In this document: piece after piece, positions 39,401 through 48,957 of the stretch | How the letters are laid out: every line of letters begins with the position of its first letter | Numbering within the stretch: position 1 is the first letter of the stretch | Origin: Saprospiraceae bacterium | GTDB taxonomy: Bacteria; Bacteroidota; Bacteroidia; Chitinophagales; Saprospiraceae | DNA length: 64,000 nt | NCBI GenBank assembly: GCA_016714445.1 | Contig: JADJNF010000008.1 | Coordinates: forward strand, 310,001 to 374,000 | Direction of reading: 5' to 3' | Made by a program: the position numbers and the translations under genes | Notes under the pieces: generated by a model | Database searches by the model: none | What the model saw: the letters and a program-made list of their open reading frames with translations, nothing else | What the model was told of the DNA's origin: nothing

Positions 39401-40903
39401 TTAAAACAGTTTATCAAAATAAGCAACAGCCAGAGTTATTCTTTCTGATGATTCTTTGTTGCCTATCAGCATCATAGATTGAATGAGATCAGGGCCTTGC
39501 ATAGAACCGCTGAGGGCTATCCTTAGGATAGGCATGAATTCTCCGAGCTTTAGACCATTTTCCTGAACGTATCCCTTGATTATCTGCTCAATTTCATTCT
39601 TTTCGCCAGCTCCTATCTGGTCTGCAATTTTTAAAAAATGTTTACTGTTCTCAGGTTTGTACCTTTTTTTAATGGTTTCATCATCAAATGCATGCGGTGG
39701 TTCAAAAAAGAATCTACCTCCTGAAATGATCTCATCCGTTTTATGAACCCTTTCTTTCATCAGTCCGCATACATCGGCCAGATATTCAATGGAGACATTA
39801 TAGCCTTCATCTATCGCTTTATCCTGAACGGTATAGGCAAGCTTAAGGTTATCAGAATGTATGATATATTGCTGATTAAACCATTTGGCTTTGTCAATAT
39901 CAAAACGAGCGCCGGATTTAGTTATTTTATCCAGACTAAAAACTTCACATAACTCAGGCAGCGTAAACATCTCCTGATCATTGCCAGGACTCCATCCCAA
40001 CAAAGCAAGGAAATTTAAAACCGCTTCCGGCAAAAAACCGTCATCCTTGAATCCTGTAAAATTATCTTCTTCATGATCACTGTCCCGTGAAAGAGGAAAA
40101 ACCGGAAAACCAAATTTTGCACCATCTCTTTTGCTCAGTTTTCCCTGACCTGTTGGTTTTAGGATAAGTGGTAAATGTGAAAATGATGGTGGTGTCCAGC
40201 CAAAAAATCTATACATAAGTACATGGTGGGCAGTGCTGGGCAGCCACTCTTCACCTCTGATTACATGGGTGATTTCCATCAGATGATCATCCACAATATT
40301 GGCCAGGTGGTAAGTGGGCATTCCATCTCCTTTGAGGATTACCTTATCATCCAGTTCATTACTTTCAAAAGAAACATGCCCTCTTATTTCGTCATTAAAT
40401 GATATTATTTCATTTTCAGGAATTTTCAGTCTGACCGCTATATTTTCACCTTTTTCAAGCAATTCCTTTACTTTTTCAGGTGGTAAAGTGAGACTGTTCT
40501 TTAATACCTTTCTTGATTTACTGTCATACTTGAAAGTCTGGTCACTTTCCCGCATCATTTCCAGTTCTTCAGGGGTATCAAAAGCATAATAAGCATTTCC
40601 ATCTGCCAGCAATTTATCCCCATACTGTTTATATATTTCTTTCCTTTCTGATTGTCTGTAAGGACCATATTCACCTCCAAATTCCGGCCCTTCATCGGGC
40701 AATAGACCAAACCATCTTAATGAGTCAATAATATAGGCTTCAGCTCCCGGAACATATCTGTTCTGATCGGTATCTTCAATTCTGAGGATAAAAGTACCTT
40801 TAAATTTTTTAGCAAAAAGATAATTATACAAAGCTGTTCTGACTCCTCCGATATGGAGTGGACCTGTAGGACTAGGCGCAAATCTGACTCTCACTGATTT
40901 CAT
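39401..40903 (-). CDS. gltX: Glutamyl-tRNA synthetase
   Basis: 500 residues, class I synthetase of the usual length. The HIGH-equivalent is PSPTGPLHIGG near residue 10-20, the KMSKS-equivalent is KLSKRDG in the middle, and the glutamate-specific LRIEDTD motif follows the first. The C-terminal anticodon-binding helical region completes the protein. It charges tRNA-Glu. Only one copy is seen, and whether it also charges tRNA-Gln cannot be told here. Single gene on the minus strand. Confidence 0.96.
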   Translation of the reverse strand: MKSVRVRFAPSPTGPLHIGGVRTALYNYLFAKKFKGTFILRIEDTDQNRYVPGAEAYIIDSLRWFGLLPDEGPEFGGEYGPYRQSERKEIYKQYGDKLLADGNAYYAFDTPEELEMMRESDQTFKYDSKSRKVLKNSLTLPPEKVKELLEKGENIAVRLKIPENEIISFNDEIRGHVSFESNELDDKVILKGDGMPTYHLANIVDDHLMEITHVIRGEEWLPSTAHHVLMYRFFGWTPPSFSHLPLILKPTGQGKLSKRDGAKFGFPVFPLSRDSDHEEDNFTGFKDDGFLPEAVLNFLALLGWSPGNDQEMFTLPELCEVFSLDKITKSGARFDIDKAKWFNQQYIIHSDNLKLAYTVQDKAIDEGYNVSIEYLADVCGLMKERVHKTDEIISGGRFFFEPPHAFDDETIKKRYKPENSKHFLKIADQIGAGEKNEIEQIIKGYVQENGLKLGEFMPILRIALSGSMQGPDLIQSMMLIGNKESSERITLAVAYFDKLF

Positions 40904-41057
40904 AAATGTATATTATTATACCAATAAATGTTAATAATATTCAAAACAATACCTTTTAAAGGTTACATTTTAGCTTTTTTAGCGTTATGTTTTTAAGTTG
41001 CTTTGAAAGATGAGCTGCAAAAATAGATTTAAAAGCTGAATACTGCAAAATATTATC

Positions 41058-41690
41058 ATGTACTTAGTAAAAACACCTCCTATAGTTAAAACAATTTTCG
41101 CTGATTTTGTCTGGCATATAGACACGGATATCAAAGAAGTGTATCTCACTTTTGATGATGGTCCTATACCCGGATTGACGCCGTGGGTACTTGATGTACT
41201 GGCAGAGTACAATAGTAAAGCGACATTTTTTTGTGTAGGTGAAAATGTGAAAAAAAACAGATCTATATTTGATAGAATTATTCAGGAAGGCCACACCATC
41301 GGAAATCATACTTACAATCATCTGAATGGCTGGAATACAGAAAATGAAGTTTATATTCAGAATGTAGCCGAGTGTGATAATTATATGGAAACAAATCTTT
41401 TCAGACCACCATATGGTAAAATGAAACCTTCACAATCATCATTGATCAAGTCAGAAAAAACTGTGGTAATGTGGGACGTTTTAAGTGGCGATTTTGATCT
41501 TTCCATTACAAAAGAAAAGTGCCTGACCAATGTTATCGAAAATTATAGTCAGGGTTCAGTGATAGTTTTTCATGATAACATTAAAGCGGAAGAAAAACTA
41601 AAATTTGTTCTGCCTTCCTTCCTGGAGCATCTCGCTGAAAATGGTTTTGTATCTTCAAATCTGGGCTGTTTGATACATGAGTATGCTTAA
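41058..41690 (+). CDS. Polysaccharide deacetylase (NodB domain)
   Basis: 210 residues, NodB homology domain covering nearly the whole protein: motif 1 TFDDGP (catalytic Asp and metal Asp), motif 2 GNHTYNH (metal His pair), motif 3 RPPYGKM, then MWDVLSGDFD and VIVFHDN. Family enzymes remove N-acetyl groups from chitin-type or peptidoglycan glycans in a metal-dependent way. No signal peptide is visible, so it is either cytoplasmic or exported otherwise. Its end overlaps the START-domain gene by 14 bases. Confidence 0.9.
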   Translation: MYLVKTPPIVKTIFADFVWHIDTDIKEVYLTFDDGPIPGLTPWVLDVLAEYNSKATFFCVGENVKKNRSIFDRIIQEGHTIGNHTYNHLNGWNTENEVYIQNVAECDNYMETNLFRPPYGKMKPSQSSLIKSEKTVVMWDVLSGDFDLSITKEKCLTNVIENYSQGSVIVFHDNIKAEEKLKFVLPSFLEHLAENGFVSSNLGCLIHEYA

Positions 41691-42309
41691 TTATACATCA
41701 GCTATTGGCTTTGTTCTGTTTTTGTTTATTTTATCTTCCCCTTTAAATCTATATGGTCAGAAGGACTGGAAATTGAGTAAAACGGAAGATGATATTCAAC
41801 TTTGGATAAAAAATCTGGAAGGATCTGATTTAAAGCAATTTAAACTTCAGACTACCTTTAAGAAGGAATTAAAATCAGTGTATCTGCTCATACGTGACGT
41901 TGAAAACATGCATCTTTGGTATGATAAGGTACAAAGTGTAAAATTATTGAAAAAGATAAGTGACAATGAAGCGATCTATATGCTCGGATATGATCTGCCT
42001 TTTCCTTTTGAAGATCGTATTTCTACAGTAAAAGGAAGTATAAAGTTTGATGAAAAAGGGGGTAAAATCTTTGTAAATACTGATTATTTTCAGACAGAGC
42101 TTCCGGAAGATAAAAAACATATGTCTTTGATTACAAAAATAAAAAGTAGTTGGGAGATTTCCGAAGGTAAAAAAGGGGAAGTTCTTATTACACATGCCGG
42201 ATATATGGATCCCGGAGGTAATGTCCCAAAATGGTTAGTGAATGAAGGACTCACTTCAGGGCCATTAAAGACTATAAAAAGTATGAAAAAAATTCTTGAT
42301 AAATATTAA
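41677..42309 (+). CDS. START-domain lipid-binding protein, exported
   Basis: 210 residues with a signal peptide (hydrophobic 8-24, ends LNLYGQ), then one START/SRPBCC-like domain of about 180 residues: strands and the ENMHLWYDKVQSVKLL segment, and a long C-terminal helix (LKTIKSMKKILDK). START domains hold lipids or sterols in a deep pocket. The start overlaps the deacetylase gene by 14 bases; the next ATG, two codons on, is equally possible. Function in this operon is not clear. A periplasmic lipid carrier is the best guess. Confidence 0.85.
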   Translation: MSMLNYTSAIGFVLFLFILSSPLNLYGQKDWKLSKTEDDIQLWIKNLEGSDLKQFKLQTTFKKELKSVYLLIRDVENMHLWYDKVQSVKLLKKISDNEAIYMLGYDLPFPFEDRISTVKGSIKFDEKGGKIFVNTDYFQTELPEDKKHMSLITKIKSSWEISEGKKGEVLITHAGYMDPGGNVPKWLVNEGLTSGPLKTIKSMKKILDKY

Positions 42310-42345
42310 TTATTTGCGCTTGCATACTTATTTATATTTTTATTT

Positions 42346-42353
42346 TACATTTG
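42346..42353 (+). promoter_or_regulatory. Promoter -7 box before the acetyltransferase
   Basis: TACATTTG matches TAnnTTTG exactly, 24 bases before ATG 42378. The nearest TTG is 23 bases upstream, a little too far for a standard -33. Confidence 0.42.
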
Positions 42354-42377
42354 ACCTTAAGAATCAAATAAGGGTAA

Positions 42378-42827
42378 ATGCAGGAATTCATCATCCGAAA
42401 GGCTACACAGCAGGATATCGCTGCCATTTATAATATGGTATACGAGCTGGCAGTATTTGAAAAAGAGCCGGAAGCATTAAAAATAGGCATCAAAGATTAT
42501 GAAGTAGCTTTTAGCGAAAAGCTAATAGACAGCATTGTGGCAGAATTACATGGCGAAATGATAGGCATTACTGTCTTTTATATGACTTTTTCTACCTGGC
42601 GTGGCAAGTGTCTTTATCTTGAAGATTTTTTTGTAAAACCTGAATATAGAAAGTTGGGAATTGGTCAAAAGTTATTTGATGCATATATAGCCGAGGCAAA
42701 ATCAAAAGGTGCAAGACAAGCCAAATGGCAGGTGTTGGATTGGAATGATGTGGGTTTGAACTTTTATAGCCGAAACAATGCCATCATTGAGAAAAACTGG
42801 TGGAATGGAAAGTTATACTTTGAATAA
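42378..42827 (+). CDS. GNAT family N-acetyltransferase (diamine acetyltransferase-like)
   Basis: 149 residues with the GNAT acetyl-CoA motif V/A block: YLEDFFVKPEYRKLGIGQKLF, where the RKLGIG segment is the pyrophosphate-binding loop, and a following KWQVLDWNDVGLNFYSRNNA stretch typical of the spermidine/spermine (SSAT) subgroup. It transfers acetyl from acetyl-CoA to an amine, maybe a polyamine. It is followed by the threonine dehydratase gene 12 bases on, likely in one transcript. Confidence 0.9.
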   Translation: MQEFIIRKATQQDIAAIYNMVYELAVFEKEPEALKIGIKDYEVAFSEKLIDSIVAELHGEMIGITVFYMTFSTWRGKCLYLEDFFVKPEYRKLGIGQKLFDAYIAEAKSKGARQAKWQVLDWNDVGLNFYSRNNAIIEKNWWNGKLYFE

Positions 42828-42839
42828 AAGATTATACAG

Positions 42840-44078
42840 ATGATTTCAGCAGATAAAATCGACAGGGCATCCATTATTATCCATGACGTGGTCAGCAAAA
42901 CTCCACTCATCAGAAACTACAATCTGTCCAAAAAATACCAATGTAATATCTATCTGAAAAGAGAAGACATGCAAGTAGTCCGATCATTTAAAATCAGAGG
43001 AGCTTATCATAAAATGAAAACCATGGACAAGGACGCCATGGCCAGAGGGGTCATTTGCGCGAGTGCCGGAAACCATGCCCAGGGAGTGGCTTTTGCATGC
43101 TCAGCATTAAATATTCATGGCCTTATATACATGCCCACTACTACACCAAGGCAGAAGATAAGTAAAGTTAAACACTTCGGAGGTGAATGGATAGAAGTCA
43201 GGTTGGTGGGAGATACTTTTGATGATGCCAATAAGGTAGCTTTAAGACATTCTGCGGATGAAAATTTGCCCTATATACACCCGTTTAATGATGAGGAAGT
43301 CATAGCGGGTCAAGGTACAGTAGCGAAAGAAATACTGGATGAAATGTTAAGTCCGGTGGATATCTTGTTTGTAGCTGTAGGTGGTGGTGGATTGATCTCC
43401 GGTGTAGGTTCTTATTTCAAACAAAAGAGTACGGCTACAAAAATCATCGCTGTAGAAGCTGAAGGTGCTCCGGCACTGGCTGAATCATTGAAAGCTGACA
43501 GATTGGTGAGGCTGGACAAAATAGATTCTTTTGCGGATGGTATAGCAGTGCAGGAGATCGGAGATATGACCTTCGAAATTTGTAAAAAAGTTATTGATGA
43601 TATTATTCTTGTGCCGGAAGGTAAGATTTGTTCATCTATTTTATCGCTATATAATGACGAGGCGATTGTTGTAGAGCCGGCAGGTGCCATAAGTTTTGCA
43701 GCACTGGACTACTATAAAGAAGAGATCAAAGGTAAACATGTCGTAATCATAGTTTGTGGTGGTAACAATGACATCACCCGCACGGAAGATATCAGAGAGA
43801 GAGCGCTATTGTGGGAAGGCAGGAAACATTACTTTATCATTCGTTTTCCTCAAAGGGCTGGTGCACTCAGAGATTTTCTCAATTTACTGGGACCTGATGA
43901 TGATATTGCACATTTTGAATATACCAAAAAAACAAACAGGGACACAGGGCCGGCTTTGGTGGGATTGGAATTCAGAAGTCAGGACGATTACCAACCTTTG
44001 GTGGATAGGATGGTGGCTGCGGGTATAAATTTTGAACACATCAATACAAATCCAATGTTGTTTGAGATGCTGGTTTGA
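42840..44078 (+). CDS. ilvA: Threonine ammonia-lyase (dehydratase), PLP-dependent
   Basis: 412 residues, the short IlvA form with one ACT-like C-terminal domain. PLP lysine in SFKIRGAYHKM, substrate loop SAGNHAQGVA, glycine loop VGGGGLISGV and the catalytic region GGNND. The last ~75 residues are the ACT-like regulatory domain, so it may be inhibited by isoleucine. It converts threonine to 2-oxobutanoate, the first step of isoleucine synthesis. No other ilv gene is in the window. Confidence 0.94.
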   Translation: MISADKIDRASIIIHDVVSKTPLIRNYNLSKKYQCNIYLKREDMQVVRSFKIRGAYHKMKTMDKDAMARGVICASAGNHAQGVAFACSALNIHGLIYMPTTTPRQKISKVKHFGGEWIEVRLVGDTFDDANKVALRHSADENLPYIHPFNDEEVIAGQGTVAKEILDEMLSPVDILFVAVGGGGLISGVGSYFKQKSTATKIIAVEAEGAPALAESLKADRLVRLDKIDSFADGIAVQEIGDMTFEICKKVIDDIILVPEGKICSSILSLYNDEAIVVEPAGAISFAALDYYKEEIKGKHVVIIVCGGNNDITRTEDIRERALLWEGRKHYFIIRFPQRAGALRDFLNLLGPDDDIAHFEYTKKTNRDTGPALVGLEFRSQDDYQPLVDRMVAAGINFEHINTNPMLFEMLV

Positions 44079-44110
44079 CAATACATGTTTTTACTTTTTT
44101 ACCAACAGAA

Positions 44111-44650
44111 TTATAAATCCAAACTTATTTGATTGTCCTTATACTTGGTCGGATTTTCCAGGGTCAATAGTTGTCTTTTGATGTCAAGTCCTAAAGCAAA
44201 CCCTGTCAAAGAACCATCACTGCCGATTACTCTATGGCAAGGAATTATAATTGGTATAGGGTTTCTGCCATTTGCAGAAGCAGCAGCCCTGATACATTTA
44301 ACATCTCCCATTTCTTTGGCAAGTTGAAAGTAAGAAATGGTTTTGCCATATGGAATGTTTTTAAGTTTTTGCCAAACTCGCACTGAAAAGTTGGTGTAGC
44401 CATTCAAATCTAAATCTAGATTGAATTCATTTCTTTCTCCTGAAAAATATTCAGTAAGTTGCATTAATGCTCTGGAAGTATGTTCATTTGGTATAGGTTC
44501 TGGTGTTTTGCCCTTTATTAATTTAATATATCTCAACCCCAAATCTGAAGCTCCAATGCACAAATCACCAATCATACTCTTATAAATCTCTATGTATATC
44601 GTTTCCGACTGGGGTACTTCTATATTTAAATATAAAGCTGACTTTTTCAT
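44111..44650 (-). CDS. ogt: Methylated-DNA--protein-cysteine methyltransferase
   Basis: 179 residues. The active-site motif IPCHRVIGSDGSLTGFALG with the acceptor Cys in PCHR is at the C-terminus, and a helix-turn-helix-like KNIPYGKTISYFQLAKEMG with the Arg finger RAAASANGRNP precedes it. It removes O6-alkyl groups from guanine in a suicide reaction. No Ada regulatory domain is present, so this is the Ogt form. Convergent with ilvA, 32 bases between stops. Confidence 0.95.
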   Translation of the reverse strand: MKKSALYLNIEVPQSETIYIEIYKSMIGDLCIGASDLGLRYIKLIKGKTPEPIPNEHTSRALMQLTEYFSGERNEFNLDLDLNGYTNFSVRVWQKLKNIPYGKTISYFQLAKEMGDVKCIRAAASANGRNPIPIIIPCHRVIGSDGSLTGFALGLDIKRQLLTLENPTKYKDNQISLDL

Positions 44651-44699
44651 AAGCTTAAATTTACTATGATTTCAATTTATTAGGGTAATATTTAACACC

Positions 44700-46855
44700 T
44701 TACTCACTACTTTTACCAAATCGAAAAATGCTTTGTATACCTTTTCCTATCGTTTCTATACCTTTAGATAACGGACCTCTGGTAATATCTTCATAGTTTT
44801 CTGACAAATGGCTATAATCCTGCTGCCTTGGATATATGAGAATCTTACTGTTTTGCTCAAAATGTTTTTCCAGTTTGGACGGTATATTTTCCAATACATT
44901 TTCGTAGGATACAGAGCCTTTCCGTGAAGTGACCATCACAAGCAAGTCATCTTCTTTGATATATCTTGATATAATCAGAATGTCTTCCCATTCAGAAAAT
45001 ATGGTAAAGGAAAGTTGACATTCTGAATGATTTTTTTTGCTCAATATCTGAAAGCATCATGCGTTTTAGTTTCACCATAGATAACTAAGGGAATACTCAA
45101 TTCCTGTGCTAATCTGGTTAGTTTTGTAAGCCAGATTGAAAATCCATTTTCGAGTTCACACAATGGAGGAGCTATCAAAGAAATCCTTTTCAGGGAAATC
45201 AGTGGCTTTTCCAGATTGCTGATAAATATGGTTTTGTCTGTATTGGAAAGAATAGTTTCCAGTTTTTCTCCCATCAGTTTTTCCATAAAACCCATTTTTT
45301 GTGGCCATCCCAAAATCACGATATCAGACATAATTTCTCTCGATGTCCTTGAGATACCGCTCATGGCATTATGATCAATCGTGGCGATTACATTGACTTT
45401 TGTTTCAGCTGCCGAACCCTGACGTACATATTGCTCAAGTTTATTTTTTGATTTTATTATATTAATTTCAGCTTCCTGATCATTTGGAACTACACTAAGG
45501 ATTGAAACAGGGTTTGGAGATTTTTTATCTTTAATAAGCAACGCGAGTTCCAGATTTTTATCGATACTTTCTACATTGGCTATAGGTAGAAGTATATGCT
45601 CATTAGATATTGTATTTGGAGTTTGAAGTACATCACCATCTGATTCGCCCGTTATTATAATCTTTTTTGCAGCTTTTTCAGTGGCGAAAGATGCTACAAC
45701 GCAAGTAATAAGGATCAGAATAATGGTGCCGTTTAGTATATTTTCATCCAGAATTCCCGCATTATATCCAACTAATATGATAGCTAGAGTTGCCGCTGCA
45801 TGGGAACTGCTCAATCCAAAAATCAATTGTCTTTGTGAAGTTGTAAAATTGAAGATCAATTGCGTAAAATAGGCAGCTATCCACTTCCCTAGCAATGCCA
45901 CTATGGTTAGTGTACCAGCCACAATGAGCGCCATATTCCCATTAAATATAACGCTTGTATCTACCACCATGCCTACAGAAATTAGAAAAAATGGAATAAA
46001 TAAGGCATTACCTATAAATTCAATTCTATTCATCAAGGCGGAAGAATGTGGTATCAGTTTATTTAGTGCCAATCCAGCCACAAATGCTCCGATGATCTTT
46101 TCTACACCAGCCACTTCTGCCAGAAAGGCAGCAAAAAAGACTACGGATAATACAAAAATATAATGGGCATGTTTTTCACTTTCAAGTTTGCTAAAAAACC
46201 ATTTTGCAATCCTGGGTATCAGTACAAACATAATCACAGAAAATATGGCAAGAGAAATTGCCAGTTTATACCAAAATTCAGCGTTCAGATTGCCATTGGC
46301 ATTTCGCATGATTACTGCCAGAATGATCAATACTGCCGTGTCTGTCAGAATAGTTCCTCCCACGGAAATAGCTACTGCTGGATTTTTTGAGATACCAAAA
46401 CGACTTACGATAGGATAAGCAACCAGTGTATGTGTTGCAAACATGCTAGCGGTCAGAAAGCTTGCATTAAAATCATATGCCAAAAGGTAATAACAAACCG
46501 GAAAACCAATGGTAATGGGGATGATAAAAGTCAAAAAACCAAAAAGCAGACTTTTGTTTTGATTGGCCTTAAACTCATTCATATCCAGCTCCAGACCTGC
46601 TATAAACATAATATACAGCAAACCAATAGTGGAAAAAAGTTCTACCGCAGATGTTTTTTCTAGTATATTTAAGCCATGTGGTCCGATAATTACTCCTGAA
46701 ATGATCAATCCAATAATGCCCGGAACATTGAGTCTTTTGAGTAGAATGGGTGAAAGTAAAATGATAAAAAGAATCAGTGAAAATATCAGCACTGGGTTAT
46801 TGAGCGGCAACTCAACCTCGTGCATCAGATGGTCAAAAAAGTCATTCATTGACAT
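44700..46855 (-). pseudogene. CPA2-family cation/proton antiporter with universal-stress-like C-terminal part, split by a frameshift
   Basis: The 604-residue frame (45041-46855) has 12-13 hydrophobic segments of a CPA2/KefB-type exchanger (PGIIGLIISGVIIGPHGLN; FLAEVAGVEKIIGAFVAGLALN) followed by the start of a USP-like cytoplasmic region. It stops at 45041, while the next frame (from TTG 45044) continues with ILSKKNHSECQLSFTIFSEWEDILII and DDLLVMVTSRKGS as in full-length homologues. One T added near 45051-45053 (DAFQILSKK) joins them into about 718 residues, the normal size. Inner membrane; swaps Na or K for protons. The small second frame is probably not a separate gene. Confidence 0.86.
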
Positions 46856-46937
46856 TCATTTTGAAAGATATTAATCAATAACGTAAATACCCTTTGGTTT
46901 GATTTGGTGAATTGACTTTTTATTCGGAAAATATCTG

Positions 46938-46945
46938 CAAATATA
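46938..46945 (-). promoter_or_regulatory. Promoter -7 box of the antiporter gene
   Basis: TATATTTG on the minus strand matches TAnnTTTG exactly, 82 bases before the antiporter ATG, in the gap after the cupin gene. -33 not clear. Confidence 0.42.
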
Positions 46946-46988
46946 GTACTTAATACCCTGATAGAAATAAATATTGATTGAATAATTT

Positions 46989-47309
46989 CTATTTGTAATC
47001 TTCTCGCACGGGATTAAATATATCCAGGATGTAACAATCTGTGACTGCCTTTCCTGAATGTACTGTCATAGAGGGAATGACGGCTACCGTCCCGGGTTTT
47101 AATAATTGGGTGATCCCATCGAGGGTCATTTCAAATTCTCCTTCCAGAACATTGGAGATTTGTTCATGCATATGATGATGTTCAGGCAGAATACTCCCGG
47201 CTTTTATCCTGAAATATCCGACAGTAAGACCATCGGTATGAATCAGTTTTGCCTGAAATCCTGGTATCAATTCTTTTTCAGCGCTTTGATCAAGTTGTAT
47301 AAATGGCAT
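46989..47309 (-). CDS. Cupin-domain protein
   Basis: 106 residues forming a single cupin barrel. The first cupin motif is GSILPEHHHMHEQISNVLEGEFEM (metal His and Glu ligands) and the second is PSMTVHSGKAV. Small single cupins may be enzymes, storage-like binders or regulators. The substrate is not readable from the sequence. It starts three bases after the rhomboid gene stop and may be co-transcribed with it. Confidence 0.85.
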   Translation of the reverse strand: MPFIQLDQSAEKELIPGFQAKLIHTDGLTVGYFRIKAGSILPEHHHMHEQISNVLEGEFEMTLDGITQLLKPGTVAVIPSMTVHSGKAVTDCYILDIFNPVREDYK

Positions 47310-47312
47310 ATC

Positions 47313-48053
47313 TTAGCTGAAATTGTTTTGTTCTCTGATGATTCTTTCCGCTTCCAATCTGACCCGCTCTGCCTCCAGATATTCGTAATATCTCTGGATT
47401 TTAGTTTTTTCAAATGTATCCCTGGCTAAAAAATATTGTTTAATTGTATGCTCATTTTCCCATGGTGATGTGTTATAGTGTTTTTCATCATCTTCTATTA
47501 CATTTTTGAAAACAAAAGCAGTAACAAGTCCAACCATTGCACCAAAAAGATGACTTTCCCACGAAATATTTTTTTCAACATTGGGAAACATGCTCTCGAC
47601 ACTTCCGGAATAAAGCGTAAGTACAATTAAAGCAAGCACAATAGACTTCATGTTTTTCTTGAAAACACCGGTCCAAAATACAAATGCTACCAATCCATAC
47701 ACGACACCACTTGCTCCGATGTGATATGATGGCCTTGCAAATAACCATACCATGATCCCCGTTCCCACCATAATGCTTATCAAAGATTGGGTGGCCACTT
47801 TTCTATAAAACAACACCATTATGGAAGTTAGTACAAGAATTGGTAAAGAGTTTGATGCAAGATGTCCCCAGGTGGAATGAATAAATGGTGAGGTAAATAT
47901 TCCGGGAAATCCACTCCATTCGCGGGGATAAATCCCCAAAACGTGTAAATTAAGGGACAGAACATTATCTGCTGCCTCGATCAGCCAAAGCAATAAAAGC
48001 AGCATAATCGGGAACCTGATTTTGTAAATAAAATTAGAAATTTCTTTTTTCAT
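47313..48053 (-). CDS. Rhomboid family intramembrane protease with a C-terminal cytoplasmic tail
   Basis: 246 residues. Rhomboid core with six hydrophobic segments: HSTWGHLASNSLP (helix 2 motif), catalytic Ser in IGASGVVYG, catalytic His in ESHLFGAMVG. After the core there is a ~60-residue charged, helical tail (YYEYLEAERVRLEAERIIRE) that the first rhomboid at 6.2 kb does not have. The tail probably binds a partner or the membrane surface. It follows a conserved but unnamed 234-residue gene by 13 bases and precedes the cupin gene. Confidence 0.88.
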   Translation of the reverse strand: MKKEISNFIYKIRFPIMLLLLLWLIEAADNVLSLNLHVLGIYPREWSGFPGIFTSPFIHSTWGHLASNSLPILVLTSIMVLFYRKVATQSLISIMVGTGIMVWLFARPSYHIGASGVVYGLVAFVFWTGVFKKNMKSIVLALIVLTLYSGSVESMFPNVEKNISWESHLFGAMVGLVTAFVFKNVIEDDEKHYNTSPWENEHTIKQYFLARDTFEKTKIQRYYEYLEAERVRLEAERIIREQNNFS

Positions 48054-48066
48054 TGATTATAACATA

Positions 48067-48771
48067 TCATGCAAACTTTCTTTTGACAAACTTAATGAAA
48101 GTCGTGGCCTTCTTAATTTTATTTTCATTTGTCCAATCATAAATAGATATTACATTTTCTACCAGATATTGTTTTGCTTCTCCAAAATCTTGACAGTTAT
48201 TTAACCTTTGCAATGTCTCATTAAATAGCTGCTGATTATTTCCAAATAATTCTTGCTGCGTAAAAATTCTTTCGTTGATACCCATGGACTTGGTCAAATC
48301 CTTTACCGGGGATGAGGCAAGTTTATCCGAAAGGTCGTTTATTTTTTCTTCAGCAAACATTTCAACCAAAGCATCCGGATTGTGCTTCATTGTTGGAATA
48401 GGATTAATTGCCGCGGCTTTTAGTTCTGGTGCAGGCTTTACCACTTCCGGTTTTTCGATTACTGAATGTATTGCAACAGGTTCCGGTTTCGTTTCTACTT
48501 TATTTACTACAGGCTCCAGGGCTTCGGTATGCTCCTGTACAACGGTTTCCTGTATTTTGGCTGGCACGGCTTCTTCTTTTTGCATAGGTACATGAGTATG
48601 CGCGACGGATTTGATGACATTTGGTTTTCCATCGAGCACTATTTCATACAATTCGCGTATGTAACTCAACAATAAATCTCTTTCGAGCGATGAAAAATGT
48701 CCATCTGCATTGCCATTATCTGCCAATGCAGAAATTTTATTTAATTTTTTATTAAAACTCTGAGTATCCAT
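48067..48771 (-). CDS. Conserved hypothetical protein with a Pro/Glu-rich linker
   Basis: 234 residues, no signal peptide and no membrane segment. N-terminal helical part (1-50, with LSYIRELYEIVLDG), then a ~75-residue low-complexity linker rich in Pro, Val, Glu and Lys (about 65-140), then a compact C-terminal helical domain (about 150-234: SMGINERIFTQQELFGNN, LNNCQDFGEAKQYL). That C-terminal pattern is shared by conserved unnamed proteins of Bacteroidota. A cytoplasmic two-domain tether is likely. The gene heads the operon with the second rhomboid, 13 bases upstream of it. Confidence 0.7.
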   Translation of the reverse strand: MDTQSFNKKLNKISALADNGNADGHFSSLERDLLLSYIRELYEIVLDGKPNVIKSVAHTHVPMQKEEAVPAKIQETVVQEHTEALEPVVNKVETKPEPVAIHSVIEKPEVVKPAPELKAAAINPIPTMKHNPDALVEMFAEEKINDLSDKLASSPVKDLTKSMGINERIFTQQELFGNNQQLFNETLQRLNNCQDFGEAKQYLVENVISIYDWTNENKIKKATTFIKFVKRKFA

Positions 48772-48957
48772 ATGTTTCTTAAAATTGATATTTTATATTA
48801 AATATTTATTTAATGTGTTGCAATTTTTATACCAAACACATATACCGTCAACGTTTATGACAAAATATCATGTATTAACGAAGTTTTTTAGGTTGTCATA
48901 TCTAAATCATGTAAAATCTGACAAATTATTTTTTACTTTGTGCCAAAATGAACCTAT

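Noticed and set aside
44700..45044. Separate small gene of 114 residues
   Set aside because: Starts with TTG, lacks its own leader and continues the antiporter's C-terminal domain in another frame.
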